Source of the DNA: Xanthobacter sp. NM-25
Lineage (GTDB): Bacteria; Pseudomonadota; Alphaproteobacteria; Rhizobiales; Xanthobacteraceae
Direction: 5' to 3'
Length of the DNA: 64,000 nucleotides
Assembly (NCBI RefSeq): GCF_022138605.1
Contig: NZ_JACBFS010000006.1
Span: 124,001-188,000 of the forward strand
Each line of letters starts with the position of its first letter. The stretch's first letter is position 1. The position numbers and the translations under genes were made by a program. Below are positions 17,447 to 26,226 of the stretch, in pieces. The notes beneath the pieces were generated by a model, which had not been told where the DNA came from, did not search any database, and was given only the letters and a program-made list of their open reading frames with translations.

Positions 17447-18652
17447 ATGAGCGATGTCTATATCTACGACGCGGTCCGCACGCCGCGCGGCAAGCTGCGC
17501 GGCGGCGCGCTCCAGCAGGTCACGCCGATTCGCCTGGCGGCCTCGGTGCTCACCGCCCTGCGCGAGCGCAACGGCTATGCGGCCGATGCCATCGACGACG
17601 TGGTGTTCGGCTGCGTGGTGCCGGTGGGCGAACAGGGCGGTGACATCACCCGCGCCGCGGTGCTCGCGGCCGGCTATGACCAGTCCGTCCCCGGGGTCCA
17701 GATCAACCGCTTCTGCGGCTCGGGGCTCGATGCGGTGAACATGGCCGCCGGCCAGGTGGCCTCGGGCCAGTGCGGCCTCGCCATCGGCGGCGGCGTGGAA
17801 AGCATGACCCGCGTGCCCATGGGCTCCGATGCCGGCGCCTGGACCTCCGATCCGCGCGAGACCTTCGCCAGCCATTATGTGCCCCAGGGCATCGGCGCCG
17901 ACGTCATCGCCACCCTGCGCGGCTACGACCGCGTCGCCGTGGACGGCTTCGCCGTGGAGAGCCAGCGCCGCACCGCCGTCGCCCAGGACGAGGGGCGCTT
18001 CGCCCGCTCCCTGGTGCCGGTGCGGGACATGCACGGCGCCATCCTCCTGGAGCGCGACGAGCATCCCCGCCGGGGCGCCACCCTGCAATCCCTCGCCAAG
18101 CTGGAACCCGCCTTCGCCGGCCCCGGCAAGGCGGCGGGCTTCGACGAGCGCATCATCATGCGCTACCCCGGCATCGAGAAGATCAATCACGTGCACACCG
18201 CCGCCAATTCCAGCGGCATCGTCGACGGCGCGGCCGCGGTGCTGGTGGGCAGCGCCGCGGCGGGCGACGCCCTGGGCCTGAAGCCGCGCGCCCGGGTTCG
18301 CGGCTGGGCCACCGTGGGCTCGGAGCCCGCCATCATGCTCACCGGTCCGGTGGAAGCCTCCAACCGCGCCCTGAAGCGGGCCGGCATGGCGGCCCGCGAC
18401 ATCGACCTGTTCGAGGTCAACGAGGCGTTCGCCTCGGTGGTGATGTTCGTCGCCGAGGAACTGGGCGTGGGCCTCGACCGGGTGAACGTGAATGGCGGCG
18501 CCATCGCCCTCGGCCATCCGCTCGGCGCCACCGGCGCCATGATGCTCGGCACCGTGCTGGATGAGCTGGAGCGCACCGGCCGCAGCACCGGGCTCATCAC
18601 CCTGTGCGTGGCCGGCGGCATGGGCACGGCCGCCATCATCGAGCGCCTCTGA
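17447..18652 (+). CDS. Thiolase, acetyl-CoA C-acyltransferase
   Basis: The product has 401 residues, a complete thiolase. The nucleophilic Cys is in NRFCGSGLDA at about residue 90, the VNGGAIALGHPLGATGA motif with the catalytic His is at about 347-363, and the second Cys is in CVAGGMGTA near the C-terminus. It cleaves 3-oxoacyl-CoA with CoA to release acetyl-CoA, the last step of each beta-oxidation cycle. It reads divergently from the fadJ group and is followed by a strong terminator, so it is probably transcribed alone under the control of the site at 17386-17400. Confidence 0.93.
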   Translation: MSDVYIYDAVRTPRGKLRGGALQQVTPIRLAASVLTALRERNGYAADAIDDVVFGCVVPVGEQGGDITRAAVLAAGYDQSVPGVQINRFCGSGLDAVNMAAGQVASGQCGLAIGGGVESMTRVPMGSDAGAWTSDPRETFASHYVPQGIGADVIATLRGYDRVAVDGFAVESQRRTAVAQDEGRFARSLVPVRDMHGAILLERDEHPRRGATLQSLAKLEPAFAGPGKAAGFDERIIMRYPGIEKINHVHTAANSSGIVDGAAAVLVGSAAAGDALGLKPRARVRGWATVGSEPAIMLTGPVEASNRALKRAGMAARDIDLFEVNEAFASVVMFVAEELGVGLDRVNVNGGAIALGHPLGATGAMMLGTVLDELERTGRSTGLITLCVAGGMGTAAIIERL

Positions 18653-18694
18653 GGGCGCGGCGCCCGCCCGCGGGTGGGCGCCGCCCATATATGA

Positions 18695-18729
18695 AGCCCG
18701 CCGCCGGCATCCCGGCGGCGGGCTTTTTT
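18695..18729 (+). terminator. Rho-independent terminator after the thiolase gene
   Basis: A 13-base-pair GC-rich stem (AGCCCGCCGCCGG pairing with CCGGCGGCGGGCT) with a four-base loop is followed by six T residues. It lies 43 bases after the thiolase stop. The hairpin also sits at the 3' end of the convergent 3-hydroxyacyl-CoA dehydrogenase gene. Confidence 0.9.
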
Positions 18730-18750
18730 CGTCGGGCCCCGCGCGGCCTC

Positions 18751-20271
18751 TCAGCCGCGCGCCGCTTCCGGCGTCACCAAGGGCAGGCCGGTTAGCGCGC
18801 GGCGCTTCAGCCAGGCGCTGGGCCGGTAACGCGGGTCGCCATAGAAATCCTGCATGCCTTCGAGGATGCGCAGCACCTGCGCCGGGCCGATCGCCTCGCC
18901 CAGGCTCAGCGGCCCCTTGGGATAGCCCAGCCCGATGCGCACGAACGTGTCGATGTCGCCCGGCTCGGCGATCCGCTGCTGGGCGATCTCGCAGGAGATG
19001 TTGACGATGGTGGCGACGATGCGCTGCGCCACGAAGCCGACGCTGTCATTGATCACCGAAACCGGCCGGCCGCCGCGGGCCAGCGCCGCATGCAGCGCGT
19101 CCCGGTGGGCGGCGGCGGTGTTCACCGTCAGCATCAAGGTGATGCGGCCCTCGAAATAGAGCGGATCCACCGCCGCCGTCCGGGTGGGATCGAGCCCCTG
19201 GGCGCGCGCCGCCGAGGTGGCGTCCTGGCCCACCGGCGTCACCAGCGCCAGCGCCTCCGGGCCGGGCCGCTCCCCCTCGTCCAGGGGCACGCCGGCGGCC
19301 TTCAGATAGGCCACCACGGGCGCCGCCAGGGCGGCCTCGGCCCGCGACACCCACACAGGGCGCAGGGCGACATCGGGCGCCGCCGGCTCGGCCGGCACCA
19401 CCTGCCTGCCATCGGGATAGGCATAGAAGCCCTCGCCCACCTTGCGGCCATACAGGCCGGCGGCGATGCGCCGGGGTGGCAGCGGGCTGGGGCGCAGCCG
19501 CGGGTCCTGATAGAATTGATTGTAGATGAGCTCGGTCACGGCGAACGACACGTCGAGCCCAGTCAGGTCGAACAGCTCGAACGTGCCCATGCGGAATGAC
19601 ACCGCATCGCGCATGATACGATCCACGGTCAGCGGATCGCTCACGCCCTCCTGCACCACCCGCAGGCCTTCGGTGTAGAGGCCACGGCCGGCGTGGTTGA
19701 TGAGGAAGCCGGGGCTGTCGATGCAGCGCACCGCCTGGTGGCCGCAGCGGGCGGACACCGCGAACAGCGCCGCCATCACCGCCTCCTCGGTGCGCTCGCC
19801 GGCGATGATCTCCACCACCTTCTGCAGCGGCACCGGATTGAAGAAATGGAAGCCGGCCACCCGCCCGGGGCGCGCGCAGCCGGCGGCCACCGCCGTCACC
19901 GACAGGGAGGAGGTGTTGGTGGCGAGAATGGCATCGGCCGCGACGATGCCCTCAAGCTCGCGGAACAGGGCGATCTTCACATCGAGCCGCTCGGCCACCG
20001 CCTCGATCACCAGATCCGCGTCCCCCATGTCGGCGAGGCTTTCGGCGATGACGATGCGGTCGGTGGCGGCCTGGGCGCTCTCGGCGCTCAAGGTGCCTTT
20101 GGCGGCGGCGCGCTTCAGCATGTCTGCGATGAAGGCGAGGGCGTTGTCGGCCGCCGCCCGATTGCCGTCGAACATGCGCACCCGATAGCCGGCCTGCGCC
20201 ATCACCTGGGCGATGCCCCGCCCCATGGTGCCGGTGCCCACCACGCCGATGGTGGTCAATTCCCTGGTCAT
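18751..20271 (-). CDS. 3-hydroxyacyl-CoA dehydrogenase, long PaaH-like form
   Basis: The product has 506 residues from ATG 20271-20269, chosen because AGGGAGA lies seven bases upstream. A longer GTG start at 20289 has no such site. The NAD-binding domain opens with GVVGTGTMGRGIAQVMAQAG, and the catalytic His is in FHFFNPVPLQKVVEII. Two copies of the C-terminal dehydrogenase domain follow, the second ending in a PKGPLSLGE segment, as in the roughly 500-residue PaaH/PaaC type used in phenylacetate and related pathways. It oxidises a 3-hydroxyacyl-CoA, and its substrate range may differ from the FadJ-like fusion. It lies 14 bases after the nitronate monooxygenase-type gene on the same strand. 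Confidence 0.9.
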   Translation of the reverse strand: MTRELTTIGVVGTGTMGRGIAQVMAQAGYRVRMFDGNRAAADNALAFIADMLKRAAAKGTLSAESAQAATDRIVIAESLADMGDADLVIEAVAERLDVKIALFRELEGIVAADAILATNTSSLSVTAVAAGCARPGRVAGFHFFNPVPLQKVVEIIAGERTEEAVMAALFAVSARCGHQAVRCIDSPGFLINHAGRGLYTEGLRVVQEGVSDPLTVDRIMRDAVSFRMGTFELFDLTGLDVSFAVTELIYNQFYQDPRLRPSPLPPRRIAAGLYGRKVGEGFYAYPDGRQVVPAEPAAPDVALRPVWVSRAEAALAAPVVAYLKAAGVPLDEGERPGPEALALVTPVGQDATSAARAQGLDPTRTAAVDPLYFEGRITLMLTVNTAAAHRDALHAALARGGRPVSVINDSVGFVAQRIVATIVNISCEIAQQRIAEPGDIDTFVRIGLGYPKGPLSLGEAIGPAQVLRILEGMQDFYGDPRYRPSAWLKRRALTGLPLVTPEAARG

Positions 20272-20285
20272 TGCGTTTCTCCCTG

Positions 20286-21338
20286 TCACGCTGCCGCGAC
20301 GTCCGCGGCCGCGCGCGCGGCCGCTTCCGTGGCGCCCGGCAGGCGCGTCGCATCGAGCACGGCGAGCGCCCGGCCCGCCTCTCCCAGCAATTGGTCATAG
20401 ATGTCCGCCAGCGGCGCGACCCTGTCGGCGAACACCGCCGCCTGGCCCATGGCCAGCATGCCCTTCTCCACGTCGCCGCTGGCATAGGCCTCGAACTGCA
20501 CCTTGCCTTCCACATGGGCGCGGTAGGCCTCGAAATCGGCGATGCCCGCCGCCTCCATCTCCGCCACCTGCCGCGCGGTGCCGTTGTCCATCACCCGATA
20601 GGTGTTGCGCAGGATCGACAGCACCAGCCGCGAGGCGCGCTCATCGGCCGCGATGATCCGCTGCTTGTAGGGATCCTTGGCCCAGATCTCCTGCGCAACC
20701 AGGGTGCGGGTGCCCAGCACCACCCCCGCCGCGCCCATGGCGAGGCAGGCGGTGATCTGGCTGCCGGTGCCAATGCCACCGCCGATCACCACCGGCACAT
20801 CGAGCCGGGCGGCCGCCAGCGGCGCCTGCACCATGGTGCCGATGAAATCCATGCCCGGATGGCCGCCGCACTCCATGCCGACGATGGCGATGGCATCGGC
20901 TCCGTCCTTCACCGCCCGTGCGGCATGGCGCAGGATCGAGACCTTGTGCATCACCTTCGCCCCCGCCTCCTTCAAGGGGGGCAGGAAGGCGGACGGGGTG
21001 TTGCCGGCCGTCTCCACGGCGCGGATGCCCTCCTCCAGCAGCACCGCCACGTGGCCATGCAGCATGGCGTTGGCCTCGGGCCGGTTGGAAATGTAGAGAT
21101 TGACGCCGATGGGGTGGCCCTCCGCCAGGGCCTTGCATTTCTGCAGCTCCGCCCGGAACGCGCCGAGGTCGGGAAAGCTGCGCGCCGTCAGGAAGCCGAG
21201 GCCGCCGGCGCGGCCCGCGGCAGCGACATAATCCGCCGTCGACAGCCACATCAGCCCGCCGCACAGGATGGGATGGCGGATGCCGAACAGTCGGGTGATG
21301 CCGGTGGCGAACACGGGGGTCTGGTGAAGGGGGGTCAT
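20286..21338 (-). CDS. Nitronate monooxygenase / NPD-family flavoprotein
   Basis: The product has 350 residues, a TIM-barrel FMN protein of the 2-nitropropane dioxygenase family. Motifs are FGIRHPILCGGLMWLS at the N-terminus, GMECGGHPG in the middle, and the phosphate-binding GGGIGTGSQITACLAMGA followed by GVVLGTR. Proven members oxidise alkyl nitronates. Close relatives in fatty-acid clusters may be enoyl-CoA reductase-like, so the annotation by activity is loose. It sits between an enoyl-CoA hydratase-type gene and the 3-hydroxyacyl-CoA dehydrogenase gene in one minus-strand operon, which suggests a role on a CoA intermediate. Confidence 0.82.
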   Translation of the reverse strand: MTPLHQTPVFATGITRLFGIRHPILCGGLMWLSTADYVAAAGRAGGLGFLTARSFPDLGAFRAELQKCKALAEGHPIGVNLYISNRPEANAMLHGHVAVLLEEGIRAVETAGNTPSAFLPPLKEAGAKVMHKVSILRHAARAVKDGADAIAIVGMECGGHPGMDFIGTMVQAPLAAARLDVPVVIGGGIGTGSQITACLAMGAAGVVLGTRTLVAQEIWAKDPYKQRIIAADERASRLVLSILRNTYRVMDNGTARQVAEMEAAGIADFEAYRAHVEGKVQFEAYASGDVEKGMLAMGQAAVFADRVAPLADIYDQLLGEAGRALAVLDATRLPGATEAAARAAADVAAA

Positions 21339-21408
21339 GGCTGCACCGCCTTGAAGGTCGCGCCGCGGCGCGGATGTCGGGAAAGGATCGCCGGGGGCGG
21401 GCCCGGGC

Positions 21409-22206
21409 TCAGCGCGCCTGAAAGCGCGGCGCCCGCTTGGCCATGAAGGCCGCGCGGCCCTCGGCGAAATCCTCGGAGGCGAACAGCACCGCCTGGGCGT
21501 CCACCTCGGCGGCCAGCATCGCGTCGAGGCTCGCCGGCATGCGCGCCACCATCGCCTTGGTCAGACCGAGCGACAGGGGCGCGAGGGTGCTCATGCCGGC
21601 GGCCAGGGCCTGTGCGGTTTCCAGCGCCGCGCCGGGCGCGGTGAGCACATCCACCAGGCCGAGCTTCTCGGCAGCGGCGCCGTCGAACTCCTGGCCGGCC
21701 ATCATCAGATATTTGGCGCGCCCGGCCCCCAGCCGTTGCACCAGGGTGTAGGCGGCGCCGAGATCGGGCATCAGGCCGATCTTGGCGAAATTGCAGGCGA
21801 AGCGGGCATCGCGGGCGGCCACGATGATGTCACAGGCGGCGGCCAGCGCGGTGCCGGCGCCGGCGGACCAGCCTTCCACCGCCGCGATCACCGGCTTCTC
21901 GCAGCTCCACAGCAGGCGGATGACGCGGTGGATGCGCTGCAGGCGCTTCCGGCCGGAAATCGGCGTGACCTGCTCCATGGTGGAGATGTCGCCCCCCGAG
22001 CAGAAGCACCCGGCGGCCCCGGTCAGCACGATGACCCGGCAATCCGGGTCCTCCAGCAGGTCCACCAGGCGATCGTGCAGCGCCTCGCGCAGCGTCAGCG
22101 ACAGGGCGTTGCGGCGGCGCGGGTAGTCGAGAACCAGCGTGCCCACGCCGTCGACCACTGTTTTGTGGACCGTGCCCTGGCCTTCGGGCGCTGCAGTGGC
22201 GTTCAT
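21409..22206 (-). CDS. Enoyl-CoA hydratase/isomerase family protein (PaaG-like active site)
   Basis: The product has 265 residues from ATG 22206-22204. GGAGGA lies ten bases upstream of this start but abuts the alternative ATG at 22215. It is a crotonase fold with CSGGDISTM and EGWSAGAGTALAAACD forming the oxyanion hole. Where hydratases carry a catalytic Glu, this protein has Asp in LMPDLGAAYTL, as in PaaG-type isomerases, so an isomerase reaction is as likely as hydration. It leads the operon with the NPD protein and 3-hydroxyacyl-CoA dehydrogenase. A perfect operator palindrome begins 21 bases upstream of the start, and a second copy lies about 115 bases upstream. Confidence 0.88.
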   Translation of the reverse strand: MNATAAPEGQGTVHKTVVDGVGTLVLDYPRRRNALSLTLREALHDRLVDLLEDPDCRVIVLTGAAGCFCSGGDISTMEQVTPISGRKRLQRIHRVIRLLWSCEKPVIAAVEGWSAGAGTALAAACDIIVAARDARFACNFAKIGLMPDLGAAYTLVQRLGAGRAKYLMMAGQEFDGAAAEKLGLVDVLTAPGAALETAQALAAGMSTLAPLSLGLTKAMVARMPASLDAMLAAEVDAQAVLFASEDFAEGRAAFMAKRAPRFQAR

Positions 22207-22227
22207 CCCGCTCATTCCTCCACATTG

Positions 22228-22242
22228 TTCCGCTAAGCGGAA
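22228..22242. promoter_or_regulatory. Perfect operator palindrome, probable IclR site
   Basis: TTCCGCTAAGCGGAA is a near-perfect inverted repeat located immediately upstream of the ribosome binding site of the enoyl-CoA hydratase/isomerase gene, where binding would be expected to repress transcription. It is the best copy of the family of sites in this region. Confidence 0.75.
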
Positions 22243-22319
22243 CTATATTTTATGGGGAGGGATGATAGGGGAATGATAGGGCGGCTGTACAGACGTCAAC
22301 CACAAAAGTGATGCATTAA

Positions 22320-22334
22320 TTTCGCTTAGCGGTA
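22320..22334. promoter_or_regulatory. Operator-like site, IclR palindrome
   Basis: TTTCGCTTAGCGGTA lies between the 3' end of the iclR-type gene and the hydratase/isomerase operon. It is 92 bases from the perfect copy at 22228, so the two could be bridged by one tetrameric regulator. Confidence 0.6.
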
Positions 22335-22368
22335 CACACCAGCGCGAAAGAGGCTGAGACAAGCCGGT

Positions 22369-23298
22369 TCATCGCCCCATCATGGGCGAGATGGTGCGCG
22401 CCAGATGCACCAGCCGCGGGCCGAAATCCTCCACCATCCGCTTGGGATCGAGGGCGAAGGAGGGGCCGCCGCAATTCATGGCCATCACCGTGGTGCCGTC
22501 GGCGGAGATGAGCGGGGCGCCCACCGCGCGCACCTCGCGCTTCCATTCATTATCCACGTAGCAGAAGCCCCGCTCGTGGATCTCGGCGATGGAATCGAGC
22601 ACCCGCGCCTTCAGGTCCGGCCAGTCCGCGCCATGGCGGCGCGCCAGCTGCTCGAACATCTCCTCGCGCACCGCATCGGACACCCCGGCCAGATAGGCCC
22701 GACCGATGGCGCTGATGCCGATGCCGACCCGCGAGCCGATGTCCAGCCACAAGGTGGTCAGCGCGCTGGAGGAGCATGCATCCACATAGATGAGGCTGAG
22801 CCGGTCGCGGCAGGCCAGCGCCACCGAGGCATTGGCGTGGCTGGCCAGCTGCTGCATGTATTCGTGGGCGATCTGGCGCACGCGCATGTTGGCCAGCACC
22901 GGATAGCCCAGCGACAGGATGGAGGCGGCCGGCTCGTACTTCCCCAAGCGCTTGATGAAATTGAGATAACCAAGCTCGGTCAGGGTGTAGGTGAGGCGCG
23001 AGACGGTGGCCTTCGGCAGGTTGGTGAGCTCCGACAGCTCGGTATTGCCCAGCGGCCCCTGCCCCGGTTTGAACGCGCGCAGAATCTCCAGTCCACGGGC
23101 GAGCGCCCAGATGAACTTGCGGTCGTTGGCGTGCTTGGCGCTGATGTCGGCATCGTCGAAGATCAGCGGCACCGCAGAGCGCGAGCCCCGGGCCGCGCCC
23201 CCCGTCGTGCGCTCCGTCGTGCGCTCCGTCGTGCGCCCTTCCTGGGCGGGGCGGGCGACGGTGGTGCCCTTGGTTTTCTGCCTCGGCATTCTGTCCAC
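22369..23298 (-). CDS. IclR-family transcriptional regulator
   Basis: The product has 309 residues (GTG start 23298, or 300 residues from ATG 23289). A basic, low-complexity N-terminal tail with a TTER repeat precedes the winged helix-turn-helix: RGLEILRAF, then LGNTELSELTNLPKATVSRL at about residues 83-102. The IclR effector domain follows, with GIGISAIGRAYLAGV and FCYVDNEWKREVRAVGAPL. It sits in the middle of the catabolic region and is flanked by copies of a 15-base palindrome, two of them just upstream of its own start. It is the natural candidate to bind these sites, probably with an acyl-CoA or free acid as effector. Confidence 0.92.
   Translation of the reverse strand: MDRMPRQKTKGTTVARPAQEGRTTERTTERTTGGAARGSRSAVPLIFDDADISAKHANDRKFIWALARGLEILRAFKPGQGPLGNTELSELTNLPKATVSRLTYTLTELGYLNFIKRLGKYEPAASILSLGYPVLANMRVRQIAHEYMQQLASHANASVALACRDRLSLIYVDACSSSALTTLWLDIGSRVGIGISAIGRAYLAGVSDAVREEMFEQLARRHGADWPDLKARVLDSIAEIHERGFCYVDNEWKREVRAVGAPLISADGTTVMAMNCGGPSFALDPKRMVEDFGPRLVHLARTISPMMGR
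23203..23238. repeat. Three tandem copies of a 12-base unit inside the iclR gene
   Basis: CGTCGTGCGCTC repeats at 23203, 23215 and (with one change) 23227. On the minus strand it encodes the repeated TTER peptide in the disordered N-terminal tail of the regulator. The unit length keeps the frame, so copy number may vary between strains without inactivating the gene. Confidence 0.8.
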
Positions 23299-23377
23299 TC
23301 GTTAGGGATGCCCACCCGGCGCCAACCGGCGCTGAGCCGGGACAGACATCGCGACCACGGCATCTTTTAACATATAG

Positions 23378-23392
23378 CTTCGCCCAGCGGAA
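23378..23392. promoter_or_regulatory. Operator-like site upstream of iclR
   Basis: CTTCGCCCAGCGGAA, right arm intact, lies 80 bases upstream of the iclR-type gene start. With the copy at 23406 it suggests autoregulation. Confidence 0.55.
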
Positions 23393-23405
23393 TTTAGCAG
23401 CGCTT

Positions 23406-23420
23406 TTCCGCACAGCGAAT
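23406..23420. promoter_or_regulatory. Operator-like site upstream of iclR
   Basis: TTCCGCACAGCGAAT has the left arm intact and one change in the right arm. It lies 28 bases (start to start) from the copy at 23378, in the gap shared with the divergent acyl-CoA ligase gene. Confidence 0.55.
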
Positions 23421-23491
23421 GCCGGCCGCGGCGTAAGATGCGGAAATGCGGGGCCACGTGCCCTATTTTGATCCGCTAGTCGACTTTCTTA

Positions 23492-23506
23492 TTCCGTAAA
23501 GCGGAA
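23492..23506. promoter_or_regulatory. Operator-like site upstream of the acyl-CoA ligase gene
   Basis: TTCCGTAAAGCGGAA differs by one base in the left arm from the consensus palindrome. It is 106 bases upstream of the ligase start. The whole 314-base gap (23299-23612) holds three such sites and no gene. Confidence 0.65.
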
Positions 23507-23612
23507 TTCATTTGCCGCAACCATGCGTTCTGCTACAAAAGACGAAACACGCCGCGGTGCCGGACCACCCCTTCGACCGCCCGCCGGACCAAAGAAGGAG
23601 AGGAAGCAGCCC

Positions 23613-25157
23613 ATGACCACCACCACCGCGCCACTGGAGCTGCCCCGGCGCGTCAGTGAACTGCCGCTGCGCTGGAGCGCCGAGACCCCCGACGCCATCG
23701 CCTATGACACCCGCAGCGGCCGCTTCACCTGGGGCGAGGTCGGTGCCGCCATCACGCGCACCGCCGCGCGCCTCACCGCGCTCGGGGTGCGGCCGGGCGA
23801 CCGGGTGATGGTGATCTCGGAGAACGGCATCGGCACGGTGGTCCTGTTCTTCGCCATCACCCATCTCGACGCCTGGGCCTCCATCGTGAATGCCCGCATG
23901 TCCGAGCGCGAGATCGCCACCATGCGCGACTTCGCCGGCGTGCGGACGGTGATCTATGCGGTGGACGATTCACCGGCGGCGGCCAGGCATGCGGCAGCCC
24001 TCGCCGATCTGCAGAGCATCGAGGATCCACTGTTCGGCCGCGCCCTCGCCACCCCGGCGGATGCCGCGAGCGTCGCCGAGCCGGTGCAGGCGAGCAACGA
24101 CCAGATCGCCGTGCTCACCTTCACGTCCGGCACCACCGGCGCCCCCAAGGCGGTGATGCTGTCGCACCGGGCCGTGTCCTACACCGCCTACAGCCAATGC
24201 CTGTCGCGGCACCTGACACCCGGCGACGGCATCTATATCGTCTCGCCCCTCAGCCACTCCATCGGCCTGTCCAGCAACCTGCTGGCGGCCGCCATGGCGG
24301 GAGCGAAGGCCATTCTCGCCACGGGGTTCGATCCCGCCCACATGACGCGATCCATCCTCGATGGCGACGCCACGTTCCTGGTGGCCGTGCCGCAGCTGTT
24401 CTCCCGCCTGCTGGATTATGCGGAAGCGCAGCGGATCGACCTGCGCCAAGGCCACGTCCGCGCCCTGGCCTGCGGCGGCGCCGCCCTCGACCCCACCCTG
24501 AAGCAGCGCATCCAGGCGGCCTTCGGCGTCGCCATCGGCAATGGCTATGGCGCCACCGAGATGGTGCCCGTGTGCCGGGTGCCCGATGGGGTGGATGTGG
24601 AAGCCAATGTGGTGGGCGTCGCCCAGCCGGGGGTCGAGATCCGCCTGATGGGGAATGACGGCACCGATGCCGCCGAGGGCGAGACCGGCGAAATTTGGGT
24701 GCGCGGCCCCTCGCTGATGTCCGGCTATTACCGCAACCCCCAGGCCACTGCGGAGGTGATGCGGCCAGGCGGCTGGCTCGCCACCGGCGACCTCGGCCAG
24801 CGCGATGCCGACGGCCACTATCGCATCGTCGGCCGCCTCAAGGAGCTGATCATCCGCTCCGGCTTCAACGTCTATCCCATCGAGGTGGAATCGGTGCTGG
24901 GCAGCCACCCGGCGGTGGGCCAGTCGGCGGTGGTGGGCCGCGATGTGCCCGGCAATGAGGAGGTGGTGGCGTTCGTCCAGCTGCTGCCGGGCCGGCAGGC
25001 CACCGCCGAGGAGTTGACCACCTACCTGCGCGACCAGCTGGCGCCCTACAAGATCCCGGTGGAGATCCGCATCGGCGAGCTGCCCATCGGCCCTACCGGC
25101 AAGATCATGAAAAGCGCCTTGAAGCGGGAGGCGCAGAACACCCCCCTCGCCTCCTGA
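23613..25157 (+). CDS. Acyl-CoA ligase (AMP-forming)
   Basis: The product has 514 residues, with the start preceded by AAGGAGAGGA. It is an ANL-superfamily adenylating enzyme: phosphate loop TFTSGTTGAPKAVML (about 166-180), the substrate and adenine segment GNGYGATEMVPV, the ATP-binding ATGDLGQRDADG, and a C-terminal domain with the hinge GRLKELIIRSGFNVYPIEVE and the catalytic Lys in GPTGKIMKS. It activates a carboxylic acid to its CoA thioester with ATP. It is divergent from the iclR-type gene and sits under three operator-like sites. The substrate is unknown. It does not carry obvious benzoate- or acetate-specific signatures that I can name. Confidence 0.9.
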   Translation: MTTTTAPLELPRRVSELPLRWSAETPDAIAYDTRSGRFTWGEVGAAITRTAARLTALGVRPGDRVMVISENGIGTVVLFFAITHLDAWASIVNARMSEREIATMRDFAGVRTVIYAVDDSPAAARHAAALADLQSIEDPLFGRALATPADAASVAEPVQASNDQIAVLTFTSGTTGAPKAVMLSHRAVSYTAYSQCLSRHLTPGDGIYIVSPLSHSIGLSSNLLAAAMAGAKAILATGFDPAHMTRSILDGDATFLVAVPQLFSRLLDYAEAQRIDLRQGHVRALACGGAALDPTLKQRIQAAFGVAIGNGYGATEMVPVCRVPDGVDVEANVVGVAQPGVEIRLMGNDGTDAAEGETGEIWVRGPSLMSGYYRNPQATAEVMRPGGWLATGDLGQRDADGHYRIVGRLKELIIRSGFNVYPIEVESVLGSHPAVGQSAVVGRDVPGNEEVVAFVQLLPGRQATAEELTTYLRDQLAPYKIPVEIRIGELPIGPTGKIMKSALKREAQNTPLAS

Positions 25158-25201
25158 TCCGCAAGCGGGGCACCCGGCCCGCATCGGATGCCCCGCGCGC
25201 C

Positions 25202-26215
25202 CTAAAGGTCCAGCAGCACCCGCCCCACCGCCTGGCGATCGGTGACGAGGCGCATGGCGTCGCGGAACTCGGCCAGCGGACGGCGGGCGTGCAGCACCGG
25301 CGCGATCCGTCCTTCGCACCACCAGGCGAGCAACTGCTCCATGCCCTGCCCATAGCGGGCGGCGAAGCGCGCGCGCTCATCCACCACGCCCCAGCCCACA
25401 TACTGGCCAAGGTTGAAGCCCGCCACGGCGATGTTCTTCAACAGGATCAAGTTGGTGGCAACGGTGGCGATATCGCCACCGACGAACCCCACCACCAGCA
25501 GCCGGCCATCCTCGTCCAGGCATCGCAGCGAACGCTCGAAGACCGAGCCGCCCACCGTGTCGAGGATCACATCCACCCCGCGCCCGCCGGTCGCCTCCCG
25601 CGCCACCGCCTGGAAGTCGGCGGTGGTGCTGTCGATGACGTGGTCGACCCCGCGCCGGGCGAGAAAACGGCGCTTCTCCTCCCCACGCACCACCGCGAAC
25701 ACCTCGCAGCCATGGGCCTGGGCGATATCGACGGCGCCCAGCCCCACGGCACCGGCGGCGCCGTGGATCAACACCCGGTCGCCGGCCTTGATCTTCGCCC
25801 GCCACAACAGCGCGCCATAGGCCGTCATATAGGAGATGGGCAGGGCGATGGCGGCATCCAGCGGCAGCCCGTCCGGCACCTTGAAGACATGGCGGCGATG
25901 GATGACCGCCTGTTCCGCATAGGCACCGAAATCCGCCACCGCGCAGACCCGGTCGCCGGGGACGAGGCCGCTCACCTGCGGCCCCACCTCCAGCACGATG
26001 CCAGTGACCTCGGTACCCGGGGAAAAGGGCAGTGGCGGCTTGCGCTGATATTTGCCGGCCACCACCAGGGTGGTGGCCCAGCTGACCCCGGCGTGGCGCA
26101 CCTCGATCCGCACGTCCTCGGGGTGCCGCAGCGGCGGCACCGATACCCGCGTCAGCTCCAGCTCATCGAAGGGGCGCCAACTTTCGCAGACGACCGCGCG
26201 CATGGTTGCATTCAT
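25202..26215 (-). CDS. NADPH:quinone oxidoreductase-like MDR-family protein
   Basis: The product has 337 residues from ATG 26215-26213, six bases after GGGGG. It is a zinc-free medium-chain dehydrogenase/reductase: an N-terminal GroES-like domain (SPGTEVTGIVLEVG, PGDRVCAVADFGAYAEQ) and a Rossmann domain with VLIHGAAGAVGLGAVDIAQ near residues 144-162. The usual zinc ligands are absent, as in quinone oxidoreductases and related enoyl reductases. It follows the second acyl-CoA ligase gene after 11 bases on the same strand, so in this setting it might reduce an unsaturated acyl-CoA or carbonyl. The true substrate is not readable. Confidence 0.87.
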   Translation of the reverse strand: MNATMRAVVCESWRPFDELELTRVSVPPLRHPEDVRIEVRHAGVSWATTLVVAGKYQRKPPLPFSPGTEVTGIVLEVGPQVSGLVPGDRVCAVADFGAYAEQAVIHRRHVFKVPDGLPLDAAIALPISYMTAYGALLWRAKIKAGDRVLIHGAAGAVGLGAVDIAQAHGCEVFAVVRGEEKRRFLARRGVDHVIDSTTADFQAVAREATGGRGVDVILDTVGGSVFERSLRCLDEDGRLLVVGFVGGDIATVATNLILLKNIAVAGFNLGQYVGWGVVDERARFAARYGQGMEQLLAWWCEGRIAPVLHARRPLAEFRDAMRLVTDRQAVGRVLLDL

Positions 26216-26226
26216 GATCATCCCCC

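Noticed and set aside
23613..25157. Assignment of the acyl-CoA ligase to a named substrate such as benzoate or pimelate
   Set aside because: The motifs are generic for the family and the neighbourhood does not settle the substrate.
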